64,000 bases of DNA from Trametopsis cervina (taxonomy: Eukaryota > Basidiomycota > Agaricomycetes > Polyporales > Irpicaceae). The translations under genes were made by a program, and so were the position numbers. Below are positions 13,095 through 24,747 of this stretch, one piece after another (within the stretch, counting starts at the first letter, position 1; each line of letters begins with the position of its first letter). Location of the stretch: assembly GCA_022385755.1 (NCBI GenBank), contig MU278358.1, positions 325,133-389,132 of the forward strand. The letters run 5' to 3'. The notes under the pieces were generated by a model. The model was given only the letters and a program-made list of their open reading frames with translations, was not told the origin of the DNA and did no database searches.

Positions 13095-14500
<1,406 letters not shown>

Positions 14501-14601
14501 TGTTCTACTGGGGCTTGGGTGGGTTGGTAGGAGGCTGGTTTTGTTTTGTGAGGTAGTGAGTTGGAAAAGTTTGTTGAGACCTCCAAGCCGCCGTGTTCAC
14601 C

Positions 14602-14609
14602 TTTTTATA
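14602..14609 (-). promoter_or_regulatory. TATA box-like element of the OYE gene
   Basis: On the minus strand the sequence reads TATAAAAA, about 100 bases before the ATG at 14500. That is a plausible TATA position for a fungal gene, allowing for a 5' UTR of 40-70 bases. Confidence 0.5.
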
Positions 14610-15779
14610 CACCCTGGTACGGTGACGCTGACCAACTCGAATACATGTCGAGTAGAAAATTTGCTTGCGTGCGTATCCTCCTGGTAATACCATTGGGTAC
14701 ACCAGGACAGCATTCTGTCGAGTCGCCATAGACTGTACCACTGCAACCATTGCGCAGCTTACCAACACACCTCCCTAATACAGTAATCGATGCATATCTA
14801 GTGTATTCAGTACTGCTGTCATGCACAGGCGCGTACCGTTATGCAAAGTCAGCGTCCTAGAAAACCACCCAAACATTGGTCAGCGCCATCCCTCAGGCCA
14901 AACCTACGCGGAAGAACCCACCTGTACTACACCCTCTGTTGGACGCCCTTACTCATCTGGAAACTCGGTCCAGCGGACAGTGCACGCTCAGCACACACCG
15001 AAGCCCGTGCACTGACACTCCGTCTTGGCAGCACAGATAGACGACGACGATGTTTCTCAGCAGCATGTTCGTTCTGCCAGCGTGTGCCCGCGATGAGACC
15101 TATGAGTGACCCGCGTATACAGATGTTAATGCGACCGTGGTGATTGTGGATGGCGCTGGGACGTCCTGGAAGGATGTGGAACGCTCGGATGAGGTTCTGG
15201 GGTCCCGATAACACTTTTGAAGTCATCTGTCGTCCTTCATTGTTCATGGCGTAGCAATTAGAAGGAGAATGCAGGAGAATATTACAGTACTATAGCATAA
15301 CGATATCCAACCTCGCGGGAGAGTAGCCAACGATTAAACTGGTTCATAAGTGCGGTGATGTTAAACACTACTCCTTCCTAATCTGGCAGTTGAGAACCAC
15401 ACCTCCGGGGTCCCGCCCCGCGCTAAGCCTGGGACCGCCGTCCACTGCTCCTCTCATACACGTGCACTTAGTGTGCTTGCACTCGCACGACCTCACGATG
15501 ATCATCGAATCCAAGTTCTATCCCATACAACAACAACAGAAAGAAAGGGTATCGTAAACATACACAAAACTCTTCTCTCTCGTGCGTTCGACCCAGTCGC
15601 GGTACGCATATACAATCGTATGAACTCTCCTCATCCCACCCGCGTGTGTCAGAACGTCGCTCACCGCCGTCTATCTACTAATCGTACACGTCCTTCCATC
15701 TTCCATTTTTCGCAGGCATTGTGCGTCGTACGCGTATGTTTGACTGGGCGCGTGAATTCGCCAGCGACCGCGCGCACGC
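14610..15779. other. Intergenic, no supported gene
   Basis: A 1.2 kb stretch upstream of the OYE gene and downstream of the bHLH gene. The longest frames, 14927-15247 minus (106 codons) and 15473-15919 plus (148 codons, partly antisense to the bHLH gene), have no domain-like composition, introns or continuation. I see no repeat or RNA gene. Confidence 0.4.
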
Positions 15780-17183
15780 TCACGTCCTGCTCTTCCCAAT
15801 CCCAAGCATCGAGCTCGGCGTCTCAGCCTGCACTAGCATCGACATCCCATCTCTCCTTCTCTCCTCCTCCTGCCTCTCACGTGCGTGCTCCCGCTCGCCC
15901 CGTGCAGCAGTCGGCGTGACTCCGCCCGAGCTAGACGAGCTCGGCGACGAGCTCATCTGCAACAACAACGACGCCGCCGTCTCGTCCTCCGGCGTCCAAC
16001 TCGGCGACACCGTCGGGCTCTGCGACACGCCCCTCGCGCTCGCATGGGACACCGACCCCTTCCGCATCGCGCTCGCGCCAGACATCGACGGGCGGCGCGT
16101 GGGCATCGAGATGCGCATGCCGCCGAAGGACGAGCTCGACGCCAACGTCGGATGTGCGGGCCCTGGGAGGCTTAGGGCGGGAAGAGGTTGGGAGGGGTGT
16201 GTCATGGGCATGCGGAATGTGCCGGAGAGAGGGGGAGTGGGGAGGTGCGAGGATGCATTTGGGTGGGAGGACATGTCCAGCGTGGGGGAGGGGAGGGATG
16301 AGGGGTCAAGGTGAGGGAGGGGGAGCCATGATGATATCGGGGGAAGACAGGGAGAGGCTGAGATGGGTTGGAGGGCTGGGGATGCTGATGGCCGTCTGCG
16401 CGAAGTGAAGGTGGAGGATGAAGAAGTCGAGGGCGGACCCAGCGGGGGAAGGGAAGAGGGACGGGAAGCACTGCTGTGTTCCAGCTCCTCCAGCTCCGCC
16501 TGTGCGCGCTTGCGCTTTGAGTTTGGGCTGGGAGGGGACGCGACGGCGGACGACACCCCCGACGAGGGGTGTGAACACCGCGCACACCCGCTCGCATTCG
16601 CGCGGATCTCAAGTGTCTGGACCTTTTGGATGAGCTCCTGGATGTAGGACACAGTCTTGACAAGAACGTCGAGCTTGAACTCCTTCTCGCCCTTCCCGCC
16701 GCTCTTCTCCTTTTCCTTCTCCGCAGGTACGAGCTCCTCAGGCGCTCCGCCGCCTGTGAGGCCCCTGTGGCGCTCGGCGTCGCTGACGAGGGTGCTGAGG
16801 GTCGCGAGGGTCTCGTTGATCTTGATGCGGCGCGCCTTTTCGATGCGCGAGTGGTTAAGCTTGCGCTGGGATTCGCGCGCGGAGCGGGACATGGGACCTG
16901 GCTTGCGACCGCGGCGTTTAGGGGCGGGTGCGGGCTCGCCGGGGTCGTATTCGTCCTCCTCGTCCTCGGAGGAGTGTTCTGGTGAGTCTTCGGGCTTACG
17001 TAGGAGCATGTCGTCTTTGGGGAGCAGCTGGGGCCGCGGTCGCGGGGGCGGTGCGGACGCTACAGCGCTGGTGGTCGCGGTTGGGGGGTCGGCGTCGAGA
17101 CGAGGACGCTTGGCCTTGCGCGGGGGGTTGACACTGGCAATGTACGGCAGTATGTCCTTGGTGGCTGGTAGTGCGTTGGACAT
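15780..17183 (-). CDS. Basic helix-loop-helix transcription factor
   Basis: A nuclear DNA-binding regulator of 467 residues in one exon. The basic region and helix 1 are SQRKLNHSRIEKARRIKINE, and His/Glu/Arg at the E-box-contact positions (H..IE..R) suggest CANNTG binding. The loop is extended with Gly/Lys-rich sequence before helix 2 (FKLDVLVKTVSYIQELIQ), which is common in fungal bHLH proteins. An acidic stretch (SEDEEDEYDPGEP) precedes the domain; a long Ser/Pro-rich tail follows. The C-terminus ends MSMLVQAETPSSMLGIGKS. The start at 17183 (MSNALPATKDILPYIA) is the first ATG of the frame; the open frame before it lacks one. The target pathway cannot be told from sequence. Confidence 0.85.
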   Translation of the reverse strand: MSNALPATKDILPYIASVNPPRKAKRPRLDADPPTATTSAVASAPPPRPRPQLLPKDDMLLRKPEDSPEHSSEDEEDEYDPGEPAPAPKRRGRKPGPMSRSARESQRKLNHSRIEKARRIKINETLATLSTLVSDAERHRGLTGGGAPEELVPAEKEKEKSGGKGEKEFKLDVLVKTVSYIQELIQKVQTLEIRANASGCARCSHPSSGVSSAVASPPSPNSKRKRAQAELEELEHSSASRPSSLPPLGPPSTSSSSTFTSRRRPSASPALQPISASPCLPPISSWLPLPHLDPSSLPSPTLDMSSHPNASSHLPTPPLSGTFRMPMTHPSQPLPALSLPGPAHPTLASSSSFGGMRISMPTRRPSMSGASAMRKGSVSHASARGVSQSPTVSPSWTPEDETAASLLLQMSSSPSSSSSGGVTPTAARGEREHARERQEEERRRDGMSMLVQAETPSSMLGIGKSRT

Positions 17184-18586
17184 GGTGGGCAGACGAGAGG
17201 CGAGCGAGGGCTCGAGGGTGGTCGTCTGAGGCAGAGTCGTAGATAAGTGAGTGATGGACGGCGAAGGCAGGGGCTGAGAGCGATCGCTGGTGTTCTCGGG
17301 CTGTGATTGGGCGCTGGGTGTCGTGTGCGCAGAGAAACGTGCGCACAAGACACGACCGCCCTCACTTGCCCTCGCACGACCTCAATCCGGCTTTGTGATT
17401 GGCTGGTGGGGCATACACGTGTTAGCTGTGACCTGCCTCATTTGGCTGTGTCCCTTGTGTATGCTCAGGCGCCCGGCGTCCATCGCGAGTTTGGGTTTGG
17501 TGGAGGTGATGGCGACTGCGACGGTATGCCCGCTGCACATTCCACCCGGCGCGCTACCCAGCAACGTTGATGCTCGCTGTCGCCCCTGCCAGACCTGCCG
17601 CGATAGCTACACGCTGCGCAATCATCTGTCCACTGCCAGTCTCTGATCCCCATGAAACCATAGTGCCTCGAATTAATAGCCATGGCTCGCCGCCAATAAT
17701 TAACGCAGATACAGGCCGAAGGCACCGTTCCAGTCCCCACCGGATTCGATATTGCAGCCACGGGGCCGTCTCGGTGTGCGCGCGTGCACACGCTCCTCTT
17801 GCAATAGACTCAGGTCCTACCATCGCCGCCAATGTGCCCCGCTATAGAACGCGACACCCACCACTGCCTATCTGGATGCCGAACCAACTGGCCAGTGCGA
17901 ACGTGTGTCCCCTCTCATCCCTCGAACTTCCTCGAACTCTCTCGCTCTAACAATCTTCACTGGTACCGCTCCCCCTCACACGAGCTTGAGACCCTCAGAC
18001 CGCTCGACCTAGACCCACCCCTGAAGTCACCGCGCGTCACCTGCACAGTACACATATTCCGCACACGGGACCCTTGGCTTCAGATCGCGGGCTGAACACC
18101 CCATCGAGGGAACGCACGCGCACAGGCCCTTTGCGTCCTTCTCTGTCGCTCTTCTCGCTCTCGTGAGTCGTGTCTCTCACCGTCCAACACTCGAGATCTA
18201 TCACGGGAAGGTTTGGGAAGAGATCGACGCTGCCACAATCCGACACACGCAGGCGCGGGGGGCACCCGTGATTGTCGCCGCCCACGTCGCTTGATAAGCA
18301 GCGTTTTTTTTTGGGTTCGCGCTTTCGAGGTGCAACGTGCGCGAATGGGAATGCTGGCCCAGCGTCGTGCGAGGTCCGACCGTCGCGCGCGGAGCCGTGT
18401 AGGCCGACGTGCTAGGCAAATGGTCCTGCGCAGGACCACGGGGCCGATCAAGTACGCTGGATAGTCGTATGGTCGACGTCGTCCCACATCTAGAGCATTT
18501 CATTTCACGGTCAAAAATCAATATTGTCTCGATATTCAATTCCGTCACGTGTAAATCAACGTCACCCAATGTCTTGAGGCTAAAAT
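17184..18586. other. Intergenic, GC-rich, no supported gene
   Basis: About 1.4 kb upstream of the bHLH gene, so it should contain that promoter and a long 5' leader. Overlapping frames of 80-135 codons occur on both strands, as expected of GC-rich DNA, but none has motifs or agrees with splice sites. There is a run of nine T residues (AAAAAAAAA on the minus strand) near 18304. Confidence 0.35.
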
Positions 18587-18815
18587 ATCAGCATGTGTCT
18601 TGTCAGAGATAAGATTCTCCGCCCCTAAAGCCTGAGAACGCCACAAAGCCCCTCACCTCCCTTTTTAGCACAGCCACCCGAACAAGCGCCCAAATGCTGG
18701 CGTGACACGATCCAGCCGGTTTAAATCTTCGATCATCCTGTCATTCAAGCCCACAATGCGAACACACACGGACCAACAACGCATTTAGCCTCTCACCACC
18801 CCCGGACTTCATGTC
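18587..18815 (-). repeat. Copy 1 of the F-box gene upstream flank repeat
   Basis: This block closely matches 22431-22660, upstream of the intact F-box gene. Shared anchors are GTGTCTTGTCAGAGATAAGA, GAGAA(C/T)GCCACAAA, CCTCCCTTTT and GGTTTAAATC / GCTTAAATC, then a CAACGCAT segment. No F-box coding sequence adjoins it on the left, so it is probably what remains of a further tandem copy. Confidence 0.65.
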
Positions 18816-18984
18816 AGATCTCGCGTAATGAGATATGCAGGCGTGTATCAATTTATAGCACTATCTTTGCGTGCTGTTTGTGGGAGGAGCACCCTCAGGG
18901 CTTGTCGTACTGCCAGTCAGATAGTGCTGTCGATCGCGTTGAATCGCTCGCGTGTTTTCTCTCTCCCTCGGAAGGGATTCCAGG

Positions 18985-19232
18985 ACTCAGTAGCACTTTT
19001 CAAGGGAAGTGATATGTGTGTCGTACAACGTTTTACGGGCTTGGAGCATAGGGCTACATTCTGACCACGTATCTTTATTGAATATGTTGCGCTGATAACT
19101 CTCCGAAGACGGCGGGTAGTAGTCCACTTTGAATCCGATTGGCGACTCAACTAAACAGGATGCTGCGTGAGTGCCGTCGCCTGGTTGGTAAGTTAGCGTG
19201 ACAAGATACGGGATGACCGAATATGCTCACCC
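18985..19232 (-). repeat. 3' flank repeat of the truncated F-box copy
   Basis: It matches 20025-20276, downstream of the intact gene, with shared segments AATAACTCTCCGAAGA / GATAACTCTCCGAAGA, AAACAGGATGCT and GATACGGGATGA. It carries the 3' UTR-equivalent of the truncated copy and shows that the duplicated unit extends past the stop codon. Confidence 0.6.
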
Positions 19233-19679
19233 TCAGCCCATCCATGGATTCCAGTATTCGTGAACCTGAGATCCTGTGTTGCACACCGCAGGCAGTTCCA
19301 TGCGCGGAGGCAGCTTGCCCTCTGGAACATCGTCGAACTCCACATTCGTGACGTAGCGCTCCAATTCTGACCTTTTTTGTTTGAACATCTCAAAACCTGC
19401 TGTGTTGCGAGATTTATGAGGGTCGCGCACGAGACGCAACGTTTCGATCGCTTGACCGTCTTCTTTCCGCTTAGCGATGAAATCCAGTAGGTCGGCATAG
19501 CTTGCCTCGATCTGCGAATGGAGCTGCAGCTCAGAAAGCGCTGGGAAAAGGTCGGGGCTGGTATGTCGCGCCAGCAATCCCCACCCGTCGCAACAGATGA
19601 CCAACTTCTTGATGGCGTGCATTGGCTGGAAGGTTTTGCGCATGGAGTCAATGCCGTAGACATCCCACATGTCCAGCTA
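19233..19679 (-). pseudogene. 5'-truncated copy of the neighbouring F-box gene
   Basis: The 145-residue open frame corresponds to only the last third of the intact F-box protein encoded at 20277-22111. Matching segments include FPALSELQLHSQIEASY versus FPSLSELQLHSQIESSY, DGQAIETLRLVRDPHKSR versus DGQAIETLRFVRDPQKSR, and MELPAVCNT in both. The match starts at about residue 400 of the intact protein. Immediately upstream, at 19685, the sequence switches to the promoter-like flank repeat, so the F-box and the first repeats have been deleted. No frameshift breaks the remaining frame, but an initiating context is not evident. It is best read as a decayed tandem duplicate. Confidence 0.75.
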
Positions 19680-19684
19680 AGGAC

Positions 19685-19935
19685 CAGTACTATCAGTTCT
19701 TCCCGTCAATTGTAACACCCTTATCTGTCCCTTCTCTTCTCGCCTCGGCTCGAGAGGACATGGATAACATTCAACGCCTTGATCAGCGTGTGTCTTATCA
19801 GAGATGAGATTCGAGGTCCTCAGAACGCCACAAAGTTGCCCAATCTCCCATTTGAGGCAAGCAAACGGTAAGTGGTTCAAATAGAATGCAAAACGGGATT
19901 TCCGATCCCAGTCCAGTCCTGACACGGACCACTCG
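19685..19935 (-). repeat. Copy 2 of the F-box gene upstream flank repeat
   Basis: It matches 22306-22560. Shared anchors are CCCGTCA(A/G)TTGTAACACCC, GGCTCGAGAGGACATGGATA and CAGCGTGTGTCTT(A/G)TCAGAGAT, in the same order and spacing. It directly abuts the truncated F-box copy. Confidence 0.7.
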
Positions 19936-20024
19936 GACTGTATGGTTCCAAACGTGCGCGTCAGGCTTGTACTGTACTCTGAATTCGTCACTTGATATCA
20001 TATTGTCACCTCACATGCATTGCC

Positions 20025-20276
20025 GGACTCAGTAACACTTGACCAGGAGAAGGATACGCTTATTGTACAATGTCTTACAGGCTCGGGGCATAGGACTGCA
20101 CCCGGACGTGCATATTTGGGGAAGATACCGCACCAATAACTCTCCGAAGATCACGGGTAGAACTTCACTTTAGACCTAATTGGCGACCCACATAAACAGG
20201 ATGCTATGTGAACATCGCCATCGTTTGGTTGGTGAGTCAACACGACGGGATACGGGATGATTGAATATGGGTACCT
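20025..20276 (-). repeat. 3' flank repeat of the intact F-box gene
   Basis: Partner of 18985-19232, beginning just past the intact gene's stop codon. It is diverged, with several small insertions and deletions, which suggests the duplication is not recent. Confidence 0.6.
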
Positions 20277-22111
20277 TCAAAGGAGGTGCCATGGATCCCA
20301 GAATGCATGAACCAGGGATTTTGTGTTGCACACCGCAGGTAGTTCCATGCACGGAGCCTCTCTGCCATCTGGAAGATCATCGTACACCACATTCCCAACG
20401 TAGAGCTCCAATTCTGATTTCCTTTGTTTGAACATCGCATAAGCCCCTGTACGGCGGGATTTCTGGGGATCGCGCACGAAACGCAACGTTTCGATCGCTT
20501 GACCATCTTGTTTCCGCCTGGCGAAGAATTTGAGTAGTGCGGGATAGCTAGATTCAATCTGCGAATGGAGCTGGAGTTCAGAAAGTGATGGGAAAAGGTC
20601 GAAGTTCGCATATTGCGCCAGAAATTTCTTCTCGCCGCCACGAATGACCAGCGTCTTGACCGCGCGCATCAGCTTGAGCAGTTCGCGGGCGGGCCGAACG
20701 CCGTCTCTGTCCCAGCCGGCCCACAGCCACAGCTCCTCAACATGAGTTCTGTCAAAGAAGAGAGAAAGCGACGTTCCTGGGCTGTTGTTCCGCACCCGCA
20801 CGGCTTCAGCGCCCTTTACCCCCGCCACGTAAGCAGTGGAGATGAAGAGCTTGTTCGCTGAAATATGGTTACCGGCGGACAGCTCCTGATCGGCACTATC
20901 AAAGGTGTACTGGTCAAAATGGTAATCGCGTGCACAATCGTGCAGCATCAGCCTAGGCTCTACTATCTTGTTGAACGCTGGCGTCCCCTCTATGTCGATG
21001 CGTTTCAGTGCCGGCATATCCACAGGGGAAACTGCTTTTAGGACTGTCTCCAGTTCGTCGTCTACGTCTAGGTGCACTAGTGGATCCGATATTACGATGT
21101 CCTCCAGAGTGTGTGCGTTCAACGCTAAAACAGTCATCAGGCCTCCTTTCACGAAATCCGCGAGGGAAGTATCGTGACTGAACTTCAAGAGCAGGTGTCG
21201 CAGGTTGCGGAACGCTCCCGTCTGCCATGGCACGCCACCAGACACACCTAGTGTGTGTAAACGAGGCACCTGTGCAAGATTCAACAGGCCCGAATGACGA
21301 GGCCTATAAGGACCCGATATATCCAAGACTTCTAGCTGGTTGGCATTTTCGGTCCACGGATAGATGTCATCGTCCGCGCTATCAAGCGGAAGTGCCAAGC
21401 GTCGAATACGATAGACTTGCTCGAGAAGATCTTGCATGAACGTCAACTGAAGCGATGCGGGAGACAAGGCTTCATAGAACTGCACATTGAGAGGACGGTT
21501 GCCCGATCGCACGAGTTGTCTGGAGATGAATCTGCCATAAGGATCATTGTTGTCTCCTGCAAGTGTTTGTGATGATACATGTACATCTGTCCACATGGCA
21601 GGAGTTCCGAGGATAACGTTTCGCCAATGCCGACAGACAAGGGAGGGTGCTGCAGCTGCACTTCGATAGCCCGAGTTTTCAATGATACTGTCAAGGTTGA
21701 CGTAATCCCTGTAGCCGAGTGTCATCTTGGGGTAGGCCGGCATGAGTGATTCGAAGATGGCGCTGAGGATCTCTGACGGTAATCTGTTGACTACGGGGTA
21801 ACGATTTCGCATGCGTTTTACAGCGAAGACGAGAGGCCAGAGTTGGGCAGCCAGAACATCGCACTGAACCAAAACAAAGTGGTGAGAGAGTGGACAGCTG
21901 TATAGTGAAAACATGGCTTGCTCACTGTAGACTCTTGAAAGACACTGATAAAATAATTTGTTCATTAAAAAGGTTCGCAGCAGTACGCGAGGGTGACTTG
22001 CCGAAAGAGCTCGTTGTCATCCATGCTCGAGAGCCAATGCAGGGTGTCCGACAGGTACTTCAAGGAGTTTAGCATAGTCTCTAGATTGAACTCAAAAGGT
22101 TGAGGCGCCAT
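20277..22111 (-). CDS. F-box domain protein
   Basis: Probably a substrate receptor of an SCF ubiquitin ligase. About 560 residues lie in two exons. Exon 1 starts with ATG at 22111 (MAPQPFEFNLETMLNSLKYL). An intron ends with acceptor TTGGTTCAG near 21875, after which WPLVFAVKRMRNRYPVVNRLP leads into the F-box (LPSEILSAIFESL, then SLVCRHWRNVILGTPAMW). The rest is a repeat-poor leucine-rich-like C-terminal half with no catalytic motifs, as in the large F-box families of Agaricomycetes. The exact donor of the single intron was not settled. Duplicated relatives lie immediately downstream, so the locus has expanded in tandem. Confidence 0.8.
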
Positions 22112-22305
22112 CGCAATGGTGTGCGTCGTTGTCTGTCGGTGGAGGCGAAGGCGAAGCCGTGGTCGACATGTGCGTTTCGCCTTCCATCGATTGACACAGT
22201 CACATGACGATATCGCCGCCTGCTAACAAGAAAAAATATCAATCTCAGCAAGGAATGATATAGTCAAAGGACATTTCTTGCCGATCTGTACATGTCTAAC
22301 AAAGG

Positions 22306-22660
22306 GCCGGTGCTACCGGTTTCTCCCCGTCAGTTGTAACACCCTTCCTCCGTTCCCTCTCGCATAGCCTTGGCTCGAGAGGACATGGATAACGTTCGAT
22401 TTTACAAGTCGCCTGGAAGATCAATCATCAGCGTGTGTCTTGTCAGAGATAAGATTATCTGGTCTGAGAATGCCACAAATCTTGCTTAACCTCCCTTTTG
22501 AGCACAACTACCCCATCAAGCGCTCAGCCGGCGACAGGTCCAGCCCGCTTAAATCTGCGAATGTCCTGTCAGGCAGGCGCACGACATGGAAACACACGTA
22601 CCAGCAACGCATCTCATCCCTGGTCTTGCTGTCGATTGCTCCGAACCAGTTGCGACCGTG
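22306..22660 (-). repeat. Copy 3 of the F-box upstream flank repeat
   Basis: It is located about 200 bases upstream of the intact F-box start, where the promoter should be. It is the longest copy and matches copy 1 (18587-18815) and copy 2 (19685-19935) in different sub-blocks. Confidence 0.65.
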
Positions 22661-23082
22661 ATGATTCGGGCAAACAGCGTACCATAACGGATGGATGGCA
22701 TAGAGGTCGCTAAGGTACAGTAGAACGGGTATCGTTCGTTTGTACGAACGGATCGGTGGCAGAATGGACGAGAGTGGCGTTCAAATAAGGGCTCGGGAGT
22801 AAAGGTGGAGTTCGCAGGGGGTATCTCGAGAATAATATGAAATATCGGCGGGACGCGCGGGGACGGGGAGATAAACAGCCAAAGGTGATGGGGTTACGGA
22901 GTGCATAGCCTAACAGAAAGCGAGTCTAGAATAACTGTTCGAAAGCAATACGGAGGCGTGGGTATCGTGAAATAAAATAAGAACGGGTCATCATCCGGGT
23001 CGTATCGTAGTAAAAGAAGTCGAAAAGGTCCAAGCGCATCACTCAACGGAGGCGAACAGATGTTTCGCCGTGTGGCAGGCCC
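22661..23082. other. Intergenic
   Basis: These 422 bases lie between the F-box upstream repeat and the stop of the wall-protein gene. They contain an imperfect palindrome around GTTCGTTTGTACGAAC (22735-22750). Nothing else was recognised. Confidence 0.4.
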
Positions 23083-24163
23083 TCACGCGCACACGAGGAA
23101 GAAGATGGGCATAGCCACCATCGCGACCGTTGTCAACAGCGAGCTCGTGCGAGCAGCGGCGCCGTTATCTTGAGGCGACGGCGGGGGGACTGTGGGCACA
23201 TTTGATGGCGAGGAGGACGAGCTCGAAGGGGGAATAGAGAGGGTGCTCCCGGCGGAGTTGGTGGAACTGCGCAGGGTGATGAAGGTCGACGAGGACGACG
23301 AGAGACTCGGGGTGGGTGTCGCGGGCGCTGCGGTAGAAGCTGACGGGAACGCGGGGGCCGAGGGCGGCGGGGAAGGCGGAGATGATACGGTAGGGCGCGT
23401 GCTGTGCGTCGTCGGCGCGCGCGAGTGCGTGGTGGGAGCAGCGACGGGGGTGATCGTGATCGTCACAGACACACTGGGCGACGAGGGGCTCGCAACACTG
23501 GACGGCACGGAGAGGGACGAGGTGTCGCTGGGTATGGGGGAGGAGAGCGAACCAGACATGCCGGTGAGCGTGAAGAACGGCGAGTACTGGGTGTAGCGTA
23601 GGGAGGGGGAGACGGTAGTGAAATTTATGTAGCTATAGGTTAGATAAGGTGAGTGTGTAGTGAAAGGTAAGGGAGGGGATGAGGAGGCGTACTAGGTGTG
23701 TGCGTTTGGGCCGGCGAGGGCGTCGGGCTATGAGGGCGGTCAGTCCAGGATATGTATGCGGTGGGGTGAGATGGACGTACAGTGAAGTTTAGAGAGTGTA
23801 CGGCGGAGACATCCACGGGCGCAATTTGCTGTACGAGAACCTATCGCTCGCAGTTTAGCTTCATTTATCCATCGTCCACCAAGAATCACGCACCCCGTTA
23901 CCGTTGTAGAGCCCAACGACGCACCCGCCTATGTCGCTGAGGAAGGGAGCCTCGCCGTCATCGAGCCAGTTGACCTCGCAAGGCTGGCCACCCGTGCAGA
24001 CGGTGGACGTCAGGGGGTGCGTAACCTGTCAAATTAGAGGATCATGAGAATAGCGCGATCAGTGGAAGTGCTGACAGTGGAGTAGATAGAGAAGACGCAC
24101 ATAGATCGTGCCCAACACGCGCGGCAGAGCCGCTAAGAGGCAAACGAAGTGGACAAGGAACAT
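23083..24163 (-). CDS. GPI-anchored wall protein with Kre9/Knh1-type N-terminal domain
   Basis: A secreted, Ser/Thr-rich surface protein of about 280 residues. Exons rebuilt from frame are 24101-24163, about 23889-24025, 23781-23840, 23693-23727 and 23083-23632. Exon 1 is a signal peptide (MFLVHFVCLLAALPRVLG). The mature part has the Kre9/Knh1 beta-sandwich pattern TIYVTHPLTSTVCTGGQPCE, VNWLDD, GGCVVGLYNGNG, VLVQQIAPVDVSAVHSLNFT and, made by splicing at a split codon, AGPNAHTYYINFTTV. A long Ser/Thr/Pro stalk, presumably O-mannosylated, leads to a C-terminal hydrophobic segment (TVAMVAMPIFFLVCA) preceded by small residues fit for GPI attachment. Family members affect beta-1,6-glucan or wall organisation; the specific role here is unknown. 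Confidence 0.85.
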
Positions 24164-24747
24164 TACAGATAATGAGGACATCGTAGTAGCAGAGGAAGAA
24201 TGGGTTTTCAGAAGTGGAGTACGGCGCAGGAAGGCTGATGGAGCTGGAAGATTGGAAAGGCGTGGGTTCCGCGAGGATAGCGAGCGATAGTGCGACAGAG
24301 AGCGAATGAAGAAAGGAACGTAAACGCGTAGTACGCAAGTCGTCTGGCAGGCTGTTCGCCTACAAGGTCGTCAAGGACAAGATTACAGGATGGATAATAT
24401 CGTCAAGATGCGCAACGCAGCAACGTTGAAATTGCCCAACTTCCGAGGAACAGCTCTTAAGCGCGGGAGAAGCGTGGGAGAGTGTGACGGGACGCGGCCG
24501 TCACGCGTTTGCATCGCAAACACGAGGGCAGGATGGCTGTCGAACGATACACCTGCGGGGTGGTGACTGACGACGTTGCTTTGTTACAGTGTTCAACGAA
24601 CTACGCGATGAAAAAGGGCGACCGCAGCTCGATATGAACAGCACTGGCACTGTGGCGCAGTATCGCAGCAAAGAGATATGATAGGAGGCAAGCCTCATCA
24701 AATTTCGTTGGTTATCCGCATCTTTTTCGACTGTTTACAAAATATCC
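24164..24747. other. Intergenic, promoter of the wall-protein gene
   Basis: It is flanked by the wall-protein start codon and the kinase stop codon. Only short frames occur and no repeat was recognised. Confidence 0.4.

Noticed and set aside
14927..15247. 106-codon minus-strand frame with ATG
   Set aside because: No hydrophobic, repeat or motif pattern, and no supporting splice sites or neighbours.
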